Below are positions 1 to 7,117 of a stretch of DNA of 14,528 bases, in pieces. The position numbers were made by a program, and so were the translations under genes. The first letter of the stretch is position 1; each line of letters begins with the position of its first letter. Origin of the DNA: Bacteroidota bacterium (GTDB lineage Bacteria; Bacteroidota; Bacteroidia; Chitinophagales; Chitinophagaceae); contig JAEYWX010000018.1 of NCBI GenBank assembly GCA_023428755.1, positions 1 through 14,528 of the forward strand. Reading direction: 5' to 3'. The notes beneath the pieces are model-generated. The model did no database searches and was not told the DNA's origin. It saw only the letters and a program-made list of their open reading frames with translations.

Positions 1-678
1 GCTCCAAGCTGTACGGACATAATCCTGGCGCATGACTTCGAGGACCATGGTGCGGGTCATCCGCATCGTCACTCCCGACAAGGCGATGCCGAGGACGATG
101 GCGGGCGGCACCATCTGGCGGAGGCTAAGGAGGGGATCGTCGGTCAGCCGAACATATTGCACGGTCGGAGCGATCCCCCAGAGCATCGCCGGCACGACCA
201 CCACTAATGTCCCGAGCCAAAAAGGCGGGACGGACAGGGCCGTGATGGCAAAGACACGGCCGAGATAATCGACCGGCTTGTTTTGCCGGATCGCCGAGAT
301 GATCCCGACGGGCAGCGCGATCAAGAGCGCGAATATCATGGCCAGCACGCCTAGATACAGAGTAATCGGCATGCGCTCGGCGACGAGGCGGGTGACGCTA
401 TCTCCCGTCCAAAGCGAGCGACCGAAATCTCCGTGGAACACAATCGAGCTGATCCAGTGCCAATATTGTACAAGGACCGGCTGATCGAGCCCGAGTGCCT
501 TGATAAGATCTTCGCGGGTCTGGACGCTGGCCGAGATGTCGTTCTGCGACATCATCATGTCGATCGTGTTTCCCGGTATCAGGCGAATGGCCGAGAACAC
601 AATAACGCTCGCTAACAGGAACGTCGGCACAAGGGCGACAAGGCGACGAATTAGATATCTCAGCATGACGCGGTCCAT
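1..678 (-). CDS. Dipeptide-type ABC transporter permease (DppB/OppB family), 3' end outside window
   Basis: Membrane permease subunit of an ABC importer of the peptide/nickel (DppB-like) family; it would form the channel with a DppC-type partner and is fed by a periplasmic binding protein. The reading frame is open from 678 to the left edge (226 codons). The N-terminus MDRVMLRYLIRRLVALVPTF is the usual start of this family: a short basic stretch, then the first membrane helix. It is followed by a periplasmic part with GLDQPVLVQYWHW and GDFGRS, and further helices including LSVPPFWLGTLVVVVPAMLW. A start at 666 (MLRYLIRR) is an alternative; an in-frame TGA lies just upstream, so nothing longer is possible. 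No strong ribosome binding site is visible. It diverges from the catabolic operon across a spacer holding paired operator-like sites, which suggests import of that pathway's substrate. The substrate itself is unknown. Confidence 0.9.
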   Translation of the reverse strand, partial: MDRVMLRYLIRRLVALVPTFLLASVIVFSAIRLIPGNTIDMMMSQNDISASVQTREDLIKALGLDQPVLVQYWHWISSIVFHGDFGRSLWTGDSVTRLVAERMPITLYLGVLAMIFALLIALPVGIISAIRQNKPVDYLGRVFAITALSVPPFWLGTLVVVVPAMLWGIAPTVQYVRLTDDPLLSLRQMVPPAIVLGIALSGVTMRMTRTMVLEVMRQDYVRTAWS

Positions 679-829
679 TGGAGGGCGCGCTCACCATGCA
701 GATTGGCTTGGTCCGACAGCACCACGCTCTTGTCCCTCTCTATGTGAAAAAGGCCGCTGAACGCCCGCTCATCAAAAAATGAGGTGAGTTCTCTATTTGC
801 AGATCAGTTGCAATCTGGCACATCCAATC

Positions 830-840
830 TGGTCATACCA
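830..840. promoter_or_regulatory. Operator-like dyad TGGTCATACCA (site 1)
   Basis: The 11-mer has TGGT/ACCA arms around three bases, the pattern bound by GntR-family regulators of the FadR/FCD group. The 11 bases at 824-834 (CCAATCTGGTC) recur with one mismatch at 947-957, so the two sites are related beyond the dyad core. A further partial copy, GCAATCTGG, lies at 810-818. The site is about 150 bases upstream of the permease start. Regulator binding is inferred. Confidence 0.5.
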
Positions 841-930
841 TTCAAGCGTGCTCTTGGCGGCGGTGTCAAGGCGAATGTTGTCGCGGTGGCGTAGCTCCGG
901 GGTGCTTATCTACTCCGAGAACCATTGACC

Positions 931-957
931 GACCGAATTGGATATGCCAATTTGGTC
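931..957. repeat. 27-bp imperfect palindrome with GACCGAATTGG / CCAATTTGGTC arms
   Basis: Two 11-base arms at 931-941 and 947-957 are reverse complements with one mismatch, around the 5-base centre ATATG. The right arm runs directly into the TGGT-N3-ACCA site at 953-963, so several dyads overlap. This layout fits a dimeric repressor or activator site close to the oxidase promoter. It could also form a hairpin if transcribed. Confidence 0.5.
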
Positions 958-963
958 GAACCA
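953..963. promoter_or_regulatory. Operator-like dyad TGGTCGAACCA (site 2)
   Basis: This second TGGT-N3-ACCA site lies 123 bases from the first and about 75 bases upstream of the oxidase start codon. It overlaps the right arm of the larger palindrome. The distance to the gene fits control of the operon promoter by a GntR/FadR-like factor encoded elsewhere. Confidence 0.5.
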
Positions 964-1037
964 GATCGCGATGTCTACCAAAACGCATGCGCACCTGGAT
1001 GGTTGATTTACGTCGAAAATCTCGAAGGAGAAGCGCT

Positions 1038-2690
1038 GTGGCGAAGGAAAAGAGTGGCTACTACGGCCAGCGAAGGAAGTTCTGGTCGTGGGGATATGAA
1101 GGTGAAGATAATTCCAAGGACGAAATCCGAACCATGCGAGACCGCGTGGAGCAGCGGCTTGGAATTAAAGACATCGAAATTCTGTCAGACCCGACTCTGG
1201 ACGAGATTGAACTTTATGCGTCGCGCATAAAGATCCCGCGAACGCTGGAGGATTTCTGTACCTCGGAAAAATGGGACAGAATTGTTCATACGTACGGTAA
1301 GGGTTTCAAGGACATGACCCTTATCTACCGGCGCGATTTCAAGAAGGCTCCGGACGTCGTGGCCTATCCGCGCGACGAAGAAGACATCGCTGCCATCTTC
1401 GACTGGTGCGGGGAAAATGGTTATGCATGCATCCCGTATGGCGGCGGATCGAGCGTCACCGGCGGCTTCTGGGGTCCCGAGCGCGACGCCTTTCCCGGGG
1501 TCGTCGTAATCGACTTGGGCAACCTCAACAAGATTCTCGAAGTCGACCCCGTGTCGCGCTGCGCGCGGATCCAGGCGGGCATTCTCGGTCCGGCTCTGGA
1601 AGAACAACTGAAGCCGCATGGCCTCACCTTGCGCCATATTCCGCAATCGTGGGAATTCTCATCGCTGGGCGGTTGGATCGCAACCCGCTCGTCCGGTCAC
1701 TATGCGACCCATCTCACGCATATTGACGACATGGTGGAAAGCCTGCGCGTGGTCACCCCGGCGGGAACGATCCAGAACCGCCGCCTGCCAGGCTCGGGTG
1801 CGGGACCCAATCCGGATCGGCTGTTCATCGGGTCTGAGGGCTCGCTGGGCATCATCACCGATGCATGGATGCGTCTACAGGGGCGTGTGAAATTCCGTGC
1901 GAATGCGTCGATCTCCTTCAAGACGTTCTATCAGGGTGCCAAGGCCGTCCGTCAGATCACCCAAGCAGGACTGTTCCCGGCGAACTGTCGCTATCTGGAC
2001 GAGCAGGACGCCAAATTCTACGGCGCTGGAGACGGCACCGATTCGGTCCTGTTGCTGGGCTTCGAATCCGCCGACCATCCGGTGGACGCGTGGCTGGAGC
2101 GTAGTCTCGAAATCTGCAAGGACTTCGGTGGCGTCGTGAAGCAACAGGCGGGAACTGCGGACAACGCGCTGGAGACCAGCCGTAGCGGGCCGCAGGGTAA
2201 CTGGCGGCACCAGTTCAGATATCTGCCCCGGTTGATGCATACGCGCGCAGCGATGGGAATCGTCAGCTTCACGTTCGAAACTGCCTACACTTGGGATCGG
2301 TTCGAAGAAGTCGATACCGAGATCATGCGTCGCATCCGGAAGGCCCAGAAGGAAAATCTTGGCGGCGGCATCGTCTGCCGCAGGTTCTCCTTCCTGTATC
2401 CGGACGGCCCGGCTCCTTACTATTCGATCATGGCTCCTTCGACGCACGCCAACAGCCTTGAAGCCTATAAGATGCTCCACGACGTTGCGTCGGACGCGCT
2501 AATCGAACTCGGCGCAACCATCACGCACCACCATGCTGTCGGAAAATCGTTCCGTCCTTGGTACGACAAGGAAGTCGATCCGTTGTTCCGCCGTGTGCTG
2601 GCAGCCGCCAAGACCGAACTGGACCCGAAGTGGATGTTGAACCCTGGGCTGATCGTTGACAAGCCAGCAGGGCTCAAGATCGTCGGATAG
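1038..2690 (+). CDS. FAD-linked oxidase, alkyl-DHAP synthase-like (VAO/GlcD superfamily)
   Basis: Flavoprotein of 550 residues. I chose the GTG start at 1038 because AAGGAG at 1025-1030 sits seven bases before it and the protein then begins (M)AKEKSGYYGQRRKFWSWG; an ATG at 987 would add 17 residues without a binding site. The FAD-binding domain shows the pyrophosphate loop PYGGGSSVTGG (about residues 133-143), then EFSSLGGWIATRSSG (about 206-220) and IGSEGSLGIITDA. Near the C-terminus is the triple histidine THHHAVGK (His497-499), the active-site loop of alkyldihydroxyacetonephosphate synthases. Overall order matches that family. Ether-lipid synthesis is not expected in such a bacterium, and the neighbours are aromatic-degradation genes, so I infer oxidation or side-chain cleavage of an aromatic intermediate. 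The exact reaction is unknown. It is the first gene of the operon. Confidence 0.9.
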   Translation: MAKEKSGYYGQRRKFWSWGYEGEDNSKDEIRTMRDRVEQRLGIKDIEILSDPTLDEIELYASRIKIPRTLEDFCTSEKWDRIVHTYGKGFKDMTLIYRRDFKKAPDVVAYPRDEEDIAAIFDWCGENGYACIPYGGGSSVTGGFWGPERDAFPGVVVIDLGNLNKILEVDPVSRCARIQAGILGPALEEQLKPHGLTLRHIPQSWEFSSLGGWIATRSSGHYATHLTHIDDMVESLRVVTPAGTIQNRRLPGSGAGPNPDRLFIGSEGSLGIITDAWMRLQGRVKFRANASISFKTFYQGAKAVRQITQAGLFPANCRYLDEQDAKFYGAGDGTDSVLLLGFESADHPVDAWLERSLEICKDFGGVVKQQAGTADNALETSRSGPQGNWRHQFRYLPRLMHTRAAMGIVSFTFETAYTWDRFEEVDTEIMRRIRKAQKENLGGGIVCRRFSFLYPDGPAPYYSIMAPSTHANSLEAYKMLHDVASDALIELGATITHHHAVGKSFRPWYDKEVDPLFRRVLAAAKTELDPKWMLNPGLIVDKPAGLKIVG

Positions 2691-2702
2691 GAGTCCTCTG
2701 CG

Positions 2703-3383
2703 ATGATTGATCTATACTTCTGGCCAACCCCGAACGGGTATAAAGCAGCCATAATGCTGGCAGAGTTGGACTTGGAGTATCGTGTAGTTCCGGTTGATAT
2801 AACGGCAGGTGAGCAGTTTCATCCGGAATTTCTGAAGATCAATCCAAATAACAAAGTGCCGGCCATCGTGGATCACGATGGCCCGCACAACAAGCCATAT
2901 GCAGTTTTTGAATCCGCGGTCGTTCTTATCTATCTCGCGGAAAAGTCCGGTAGATTTCTCTCTCAGGATCCTGAAAAGCGCTACGATACGCTAAAGTGGC
3001 TTGTATTTCAGAATACGACGATGGGTCCAATGCTGGGCCAAGCGCACCACTTCATGGTGTATGCGACTGAGAAGATCGATTACGCGATCGAACGTTATGA
3101 TCGGGAAGTTGGTCGAATATACAACATTCTCGAGAAGCGCCTTGGCGAATTTGAATATCTCGCCGGCGAGTATTCCATCGCTGACATCAGCACATTCCCT
3201 TGGGTTCGCACGCGAAAGCTGCATCGACGTGACTTGTCGGAGTACCCGAACATTGATCGATGGTACCAGGCGATCAAAGACCGTCCGGGGGTTAGGGCGG
3301 GCATAAATACGTTGTCCGACAGCAAACAATGGGAAGCGAAGCCGGGCACCGAGGCCTGGAAGAATATGTTCGGAAAGAACTGA
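2703..3383 (+). CDS. Glutathione S-transferase, Nu class (YfcG/YghU-like)
   Basis: Protein of 226 residues with a thioredoxin-fold N-terminal domain and helical C-terminal domain. The start MIDLYFWPTPNGYK is the hallmark of E. coli YfcG-type enzymes; Thr9 and Asn11 replace the usual catalytic Tyr/Ser/Cys and bind glutathione. NKVPAIVD (50-57, cis-proline) and ESAVVLIYLAEK (Glu70-Ser71) complete the glutathione site. Nu-class members reduce disulfides and peroxides and some cleave thioether or ether adducts. AGGAG at 2689-2693 precedes the ATG. It starts 12 bases after the oxidase stop, so the two are co-transcribed. In this setting it may act on a quinone, epoxide or ether intermediate, or protect against oxidation products; the sequence does not decide. 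Base composition looks lower in GC than dsbB at the right end. Confidence 0.9.
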   Translation: MIDLYFWPTPNGYKAAIMLAELDLEYRVVPVDITAGEQFHPEFLKINPNNKVPAIVDHDGPHNKPYAVFESAVVLIYLAEKSGRFLSQDPEKRYDTLKWLVFQNTTMGPMLGQAHHFMVYATEKIDYAIERYDREVGRIYNILEKRLGEFEYLAGEYSIADISTFPWVRTRKLHRRDLSEYPNIDRWYQAIKDRPGVRAGINTLSDSKQWEAKPGTEAWKNMFGKN

Positions 3384-3418
3384 AGTTCGCAACAATCCAA
3401 AAGCGAGCGTCGACTCGA

Positions 3419-3760
3419 ATGACTAACTGGGTAAAAGCCGCTCTTACGAAAGATGTGTCGGATGACAGCATTCAGCAGCTCAATATCAACGGATGCAAAG
3501 TTGCGCTCTACCGCTGCGGCGAAGAGTATTTTGCCACGTCTGACGTTTGTACTCATGCCTATGCACTTCTGTCCGACGGTTGGCTCGATGGTTACGAGAT
3601 CGAGTGCCCGCTTCATGGCGCCCGCTTCGATGTTCGAACGGGCGCGGCGTTGACCTCACCAGCAGAAACGGCCCTGGCAACCTATCCTGTTCGTGTCGCC
3701 GGTGATGCTGTGGAAATCGATGTCACCTCGGCACCGTCTAATCCCGACGCGTCAACCTAA
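3419..3760 (+). CDS. Rieske [2Fe-2S] ferredoxin of a ring-hydroxylating oxygenase
   Basis: Small electron carrier of 113 residues that passes electrons from the ferredoxin reductase to the oxygenase. The Rieske cluster ligands are visible as Cys44-X-His46, 16 residues, then Cys63-X2-His66 (CTHAY...CPLHGARFD), followed by the usual TG-A-L and TYPVRV strands. Length is typical of BphA3/NdoA-type ferredoxins. I chose the ATG at 3419; the frame extends upstream to 3329 but that part overlaps the GST end and is not ferredoxin-like. The ribosome binding site is weak (purine-rich AAGCGAGCG), so translation may depend on coupling to the GST gene, which ends 35 bases earlier. Identification is secure; the partner oxygenase follows directly. 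Confidence 0.92.
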   Translation: MTNWVKAALTKDVSDDSIQQLNINGCKVALYRCGEEYFATSDVCTHAYALLSDGWLDGYEIECPLHGARFDVRTGAALTSPAETALATYPVRVAGDAVEIDVTSAPSNPDAST

Positions 3761-3772
3761 CTTAACGGCAAG

Positions 3773-3808
3773 GGGGGCGACGATGTCGCCATTTTGTGTG
3801 ACGCCCCC
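3773..3808 (+). terminator. Alternative stem-loops between ferredoxin and oxygenase alpha genes
   Basis: Two hairpins compete here. GGCGAC/GTCGCC (3776-3781 and 3785-3790) forms a perfect 6-bp stem with a 3-base loop followed by ATTTTGTG. GGGGGCG (3773-3779) can instead pair with CGCCCCC (3802-3808). They share bases and cannot form together. The first resembles a weak intrinsic terminator and could lower transcription into the oxygenase genes; an RNA-processing or stability role is equally possible. Confidence 0.4.
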
Positions 3809-3852
3809 ATCTCGTCCGAAATAGCCGCTCCGCTTTGCTACAAGAAAAATAG

Positions 3853-3858
3853 AGGAGG
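3853..3858 (+). promoter_or_regulatory. Strong ribosome binding site selecting a TTG start
   Basis: AGGAGG at 3853-3858 is a full anti-16S match, five bases before the TTG at 3864. No in-frame ATG occurs near the expected N-terminus, so this site decides the start of the oxygenase alpha subunit. Confidence 0.7.
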
Positions 3859-3863
3859 TCGAA

Positions 3864-5279
3864 TTGACCAGCTTCAGGTCGGAAGTACCCAGCCCTGTGA
3901 GGCCGAGCGACGGTGGTGTCAGAGGTGGGCCAATCACACCCGAAATGGTTTCGAAGCTGCTGGACGATCGACCCGATGACGGAATATTTCGGGTAGATCG
4001 GACGGTGTTCACCGACCAGGATATTTTTGAGCGCGAACTTACTCACGTTTTCGAGGGGACTTGGGTTTTCGTCGGGCTGGAAAGTCAGTTACGCAAGCCG
4101 AATGACTTCGTGACGACGTACATCGGGCGCCACCCCGTCCTGATTACAAAGGACGGGACTGGAGAAATTCGATGCTTCTTTAACACCTGTCGCCACCGCG
4201 GGGCGATCGTTTGCCCCTTTAAGAAGGGCAATCAGAAATTCCATGTTTGTCGCTATCATGGGTGGTCGTACGATAGTGCCGGCAAGAATGTTTCGATGAC
4301 CGATGAGAAGGATGGCCAGTATCCGCCGTCCTTTCTTGCGGATGATCATGGCCTCAAGCCTGTTCCCAAGATTGCAAGCTATCGAGGGCTTCTGTTTGCA
4401 AGCGTGTCGCCCGACGTGCCGACGCTAGAGGAGCATCTTGGTGACGCGCGCGCGTTTATCGATCTCGTTGTCGATCAGGGCATCGAAGGGCTGGAGTTCG
4501 TTGACGGAAACGTAAGCTACACGTTCGACGCCAATTGGAAGCTTCAGTTCGAGAACGGGCTTGATTATTACCACTTCGCTTCAACGCACAGTTCGTATAT
4601 CGACGTTCTCAAGAAGCGTGAAGTGCGGAGAGGACCGCTAGAAGTAAAGCCGTGGAATCCGACAGAGACCGACCCCGACGCGCAAGGAAGCTTCAGCCTG
4701 GCGAGGGGGCACGCGATGATGTGGTCCATTCATGCGTCAAGGGTTTATAAGCTCCGCCCTCTCAATCAGGATGGCAAACTTCTGTCGACGGTTCAGGGGC
4801 AGACTCGGGAAGACAAGCTCAAGTGGATGTTTCGTCAGCGCAATCTCACGATTTATCCTAACCTGCAGATCGTTGATATCGGCACGCTGCAGTTGCGGAC
4901 GTGGCGGCCATTGGCTCCGGACAAGACGGAGATTACGTCTCACTGTCTTGCCCCAGTTGGTGAAAGTGACGAGGCGCGCCGCGTTCGCATCCGTCTGTAT
5001 GAGGATTTCTTCAATCCGAGCGGTCTTGCGACGTCCGACGACAACGTCATGTACGAGCTTTGCCAGACCGGCTACGGAGCTCGTTTCGCTGGTCCTACGC
5101 AGGGGTATGCGCGAGGCTTGAGGCCGAAGTCCGGCGAGGCACTCAACTACTCTTCCGAATTGCAGGTTTCACCTGATCGGTGGACCTATGGAGCGCCCCT
5201 GTTCGGCGATGAGACATGCTTTCATTCCGGTTACCGGGAATGGCTGCGCCTTATGACTCGTGATCCCTCGGAAGGCTAG
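3864..5279 (+). CDS. Ring-hydroxylating dioxygenase alpha subunit (BenA/XylX/AntA family)
   Basis: Catalytic large subunit of 471 residues that inserts O2 into an aromatic ring. The N-terminal Rieske domain has Cys109-X-His111, 17 residues, Cys129-X2-His132 (CRHRGAIVC...CRYHGW). The catalytic domain has the mononuclear iron site Asp234-X2-His237-X4-His242 in ENGLDYYHFASTH and the third ligand in the Asp392-Asp393 region of GLATSDDNVMYE. EGTWVFVGLESQL, TTYIGRHPVLI, YPNLQIVD and YEDFFNPSGLAT place it with benzoate, toluate and anthranilate dioxygenases. The start is TTG with a perfect ribosome binding site. The beta gene follows after 9 bases. Family members attack carboxylated aromatics, so an aromatic acid is a reasonable but unproven substrate. 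Unusually for this family, a separate Rieske ferredoxin and an FAD reductase are encoded next to it rather than a one-piece BenC reductase. Confidence 0.95.
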   Translation: MTSFRSEVPSPVRPSDGGVRGGPITPEMVSKLLDDRPDDGIFRVDRTVFTDQDIFERELTHVFEGTWVFVGLESQLRKPNDFVTTYIGRHPVLITKDGTGEIRCFFNTCRHRGAIVCPFKKGNQKFHVCRYHGWSYDSAGKNVSMTDEKDGQYPPSFLADDHGLKPVPKIASYRGLLFASVSPDVPTLEEHLGDARAFIDLVVDQGIEGLEFVDGNVSYTFDANWKLQFENGLDYYHFASTHSSYIDVLKKREVRRGPLEVKPWNPTETDPDAQGSFSLARGHAMMWSIHASRVYKLRPLNQDGKLLSTVQGQTREDKLKWMFRQRNLTIYPNLQIVDIGTLQLRTWRPLAPDKTEITSHCLAPVGESDEARRVRIRLYEDFFNPSGLATSDDNVMYELCQTGYGARFAGPTQGYARGLRPKSGEALNYSSELQVSPDRWTYGAPLFGDETCFHSGYREWLRLMTRDPSEG

Positions 5280-5288
5280 GTTAGCGAC

Positions 5289-5789
5289 ATGTCAGAGGAT
5301 GATTACCTGAAGATTGCTACTCGCGTTCTCTTCACGGAGGCAAGACTTCTGGATCAGAAGAAATTCCGCGATTGGGTCAAGCTCTACGCTGACGATGCGA
5401 TTTTCTGGGTGCCGGCCTGGAAGGACGAGTACGAGACGACGTCCAATCCGAACCGCGAGCTTTCAATGATATATCATGAGAACTCATATGGGCTGAGTGA
5501 CCGAATTGACAGGATACAGTCGCGAAAGTCCATCACGGCGATGCCGCTTCCGCGCACGGTTCATTCCTATACGAACATCATGGTCGATGCGGCCTCGACG
5601 GATTCGATCGAGGGAAATGCCTGCTTCACGGTTCATACGTACGATCCGCGCGCTTGTAAAAGCCATACCAACTTCGGACGCCTTGAATTTCGGCTGCGCC
5701 GTCTTGGAGAGGCTTGGCTGATCGGATTCAAAAAGATTTCCCTTACGAACGATCAAATGGCCACTGCGCTCGATTTCTACAGCGTCTAG
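5289..5789 (+). CDS. Ring-hydroxylating dioxygenase beta subunit (BenB/AntB family)
   Basis: Small structural subunit of 166 residues with the NTF2-like cone fold that assembles with alpha into an alpha3beta3 hexamer. Typical features are the N-terminal EARLLDQKKFRDWVKLYADDAIFWVPAW, the central ELSMIYHENSYGLSDRIDRI, and the C-terminal LIGFKKISLTND...ALDFYSV. Length is normal for the family. It begins nine bases after the alpha stop codon and is certainly in the same transcript. It has no catalytic residues of its own. Two small inverted repeats follow in the spacer: GCAGAATCTGC at 5814-5824 and CCTTC-GGCT-GAAGG at 5832-5845. Confidence 0.93.
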   Translation: MSEDDYLKIATRVLFTEARLLDQKKFRDWVKLYADDAIFWVPAWKDEYETTSNPNRELSMIYHENSYGLSDRIDRIQSRKSITAMPLPRTVHSYTNIMVDAASTDSIEGNACFTVHTYDPRACKSHTNFGRLEFRLRRLGEAWLIGFKKISLTNDQMATALDFYSV

Positions 5790-5935
5790 CAAGTGCGTCG
5801 CAGATGAATATCAGCAGAATCTGCCAACTAGCCTTCGGCTGAAGGTATTGAATGTGAGAGTGCTCGGCGCCTGTCAACGGCGGATAAGGAGGACGGGCGC
5901 GCCGAATGTGCCCTTCCCCTACAGGGAGCGCTAAA

Positions 5936-7117
5936 ATGCGTTTTGTGATTGTCGGAGCAGGCCTCGCGGGGCACACAGCCGCCGTGCATCTTCGCGAGTT
6001 GGCGCCACAAGCCAAGATCGATATTCTCGGAGACGAACTCGGCCTGCCGTATGATCGCCCGCCGCTGTCCAAAGAAGTCCTTGGCGAGGGCGCACCGCGC
6101 TATCTGGCAAACGCGGAGACCTATCATGAGAACGGTATTTCGTATCATCCCGGACAAACCGCGACGCAGATCGATCGAAACCGCTCCGAAATTCTAACCG
6201 CTTGCGGAAATGCTTATGCTTACGATCGGCTACTCCTCGCGACCGGATCGCGGGCGAGAAAATTGCCGGATAGCGTCGGGCAAAGCTCGAAAATTCTCTA
6301 TCTGCGAACGCTTGAAGACGCGGTTCGCTTGAAATCCGTGCTTCGGGAATCGCGTCGAATTGCTGTGATCGGCGGCGGGTTCATTGGGTTAGAGGTTGCT
6401 GCCGCCGCTCGAGCGATGGCCTGCGAGGTTTTTCTGTTTGAGATGACGGATCGGATACTATCTCGCGGCATGCCTGCTATCCTGAGCCGTTGGGCTGAGA
6501 AATTGCATCGCCTGAACGGAGTCCAGTTCGAATTTGGCTCAAAGATCGATTCAATTCATCATCAGGATGATGGTTCGTTGCGATTGCGCTGGAATGCATT
6601 CGCAGATGTCGACGCAGTCGTTGTCGGGATCGGGGTTCAACCCAACACCCAACTTGCATCGGACGCGGGGCTGGACGTCGATGATGGTATTGTCGTGGAT
6701 GATCGCTGCCAGACATCTGATCCGGCGATCTTCGCTGCGGGAGAGGTGACGTCACACCCCGTCTTAGGCGGCGCGTTTCGTCAGCGACTTGAGTCCTGGA
6801 AGGTGGCCTCGGGCCAATCGCTGGTCGCGGCGAAATCCATGGCAGGGATTGACTCGCATTATGCGGAGCCGCCGTGGCTATGGTCGGACCAGTTTGGACA
6901 CAACATTCAGTCGTTAGGAGTGCTGCAAAATGCTGACCGCAGTGTCGTGCTGGACGATCCTGAAACGAACAATTGGACGGCAATCTTCCTCGATAGTCAC
7001 GATAAAATTGCCGGCGCAATCGCGGTGAACAACGGCCGTGATATTTCGATGCTAAAGCGTGCCTTGCTTCATGACGGAATCATTCCAGAGAAACTGCTCA
7101 ATAGAGCCGCCAGATAG
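5936..7117 (+). CDS. FAD-dependent ferredoxin reductase of the dioxygenase system (BphA4/HcaD type)
   Basis: NAD(P)H:ferredoxin reductase of 393 residues, glutathione-reductase fold. I chose ATG 5936, with AGGGAG at 5923-5928 seven bases upstream, because the protein then begins at the FAD strand MRFVIVGAGLAG; an ATG at 5906 would add ten residues and has a poorly spaced AAGGAGG. PYDRPPLSK (38-46) is typical of this group, LATGSRARKLP closes the FAD domain, and RRIAVIGGGFIGLEVAAA (140-157) is the NADH Rossmann motif. The second FAD motif reads IFAAGEV, with Glu270 where almost all relatives have Asp. The C-terminal domain starts near PPWLWSDQFGHNIQSLG. It lies 147 bases after the beta gene in the same direction and completes the electron chain NADH, reductase, Rieske ferredoxin, oxygenase. 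Confidence 0.93.
   Translation: MRFVIVGAGLAGHTAAVHLRELAPQAKIDILGDELGLPYDRPPLSKEVLGEGAPRYLANAETYHENGISYHPGQTATQIDRNRSEILTACGNAYAYDRLLLATGSRARKLPDSVGQSSKILYLRTLEDAVRLKSVLRESRRIAVIGGGFIGLEVAAAARAMACEVFLFEMTDRILSRGMPAILSRWAEKLHRLNGVQFEFGSKIDSIHHQDDGSLRLRWNAFADVDAVVVGIGVQPNTQLASDAGLDVDDGIVVDDRCQTSDPAIFAAGEVTSHPVLGGAFRQRLESWKVASGQSLVAAKSMAGIDSHYAEPPWLWSDQFGHNIQSLGVLQNADRSVVLDDPETNNWTAIFLDSHDKIAGAIAVNNGRDISMLKRALLHDGIIPEKLLNRAAR

Larger units (their letters stand above)
679..1037. promoter_or_regulatory. Divergent promoter region between the permease and the catabolic operon
   Basis: This 359-base spacer holds no convincing gene. It contains two copies of a TGGT-N3-ACCA dyad and a 27-bp imperfect palindrome (separate entries), and a short CTCAT/ATGAG inverted repeat around an A-run near 768-784. 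A possible -35 element TTGACC lies at 925-930, but the matching -10 would fall inside the palindrome and is poor, so the promoter position is a guess. Confidence 0.6.

Noticed and set aside
3329..3418. N-terminal extension of the Rieske ferredoxin by 30 residues
   Set aside because: It overlaps the end of the GST gene and does not resemble ferredoxin; the family starts near the ATG at 3419.
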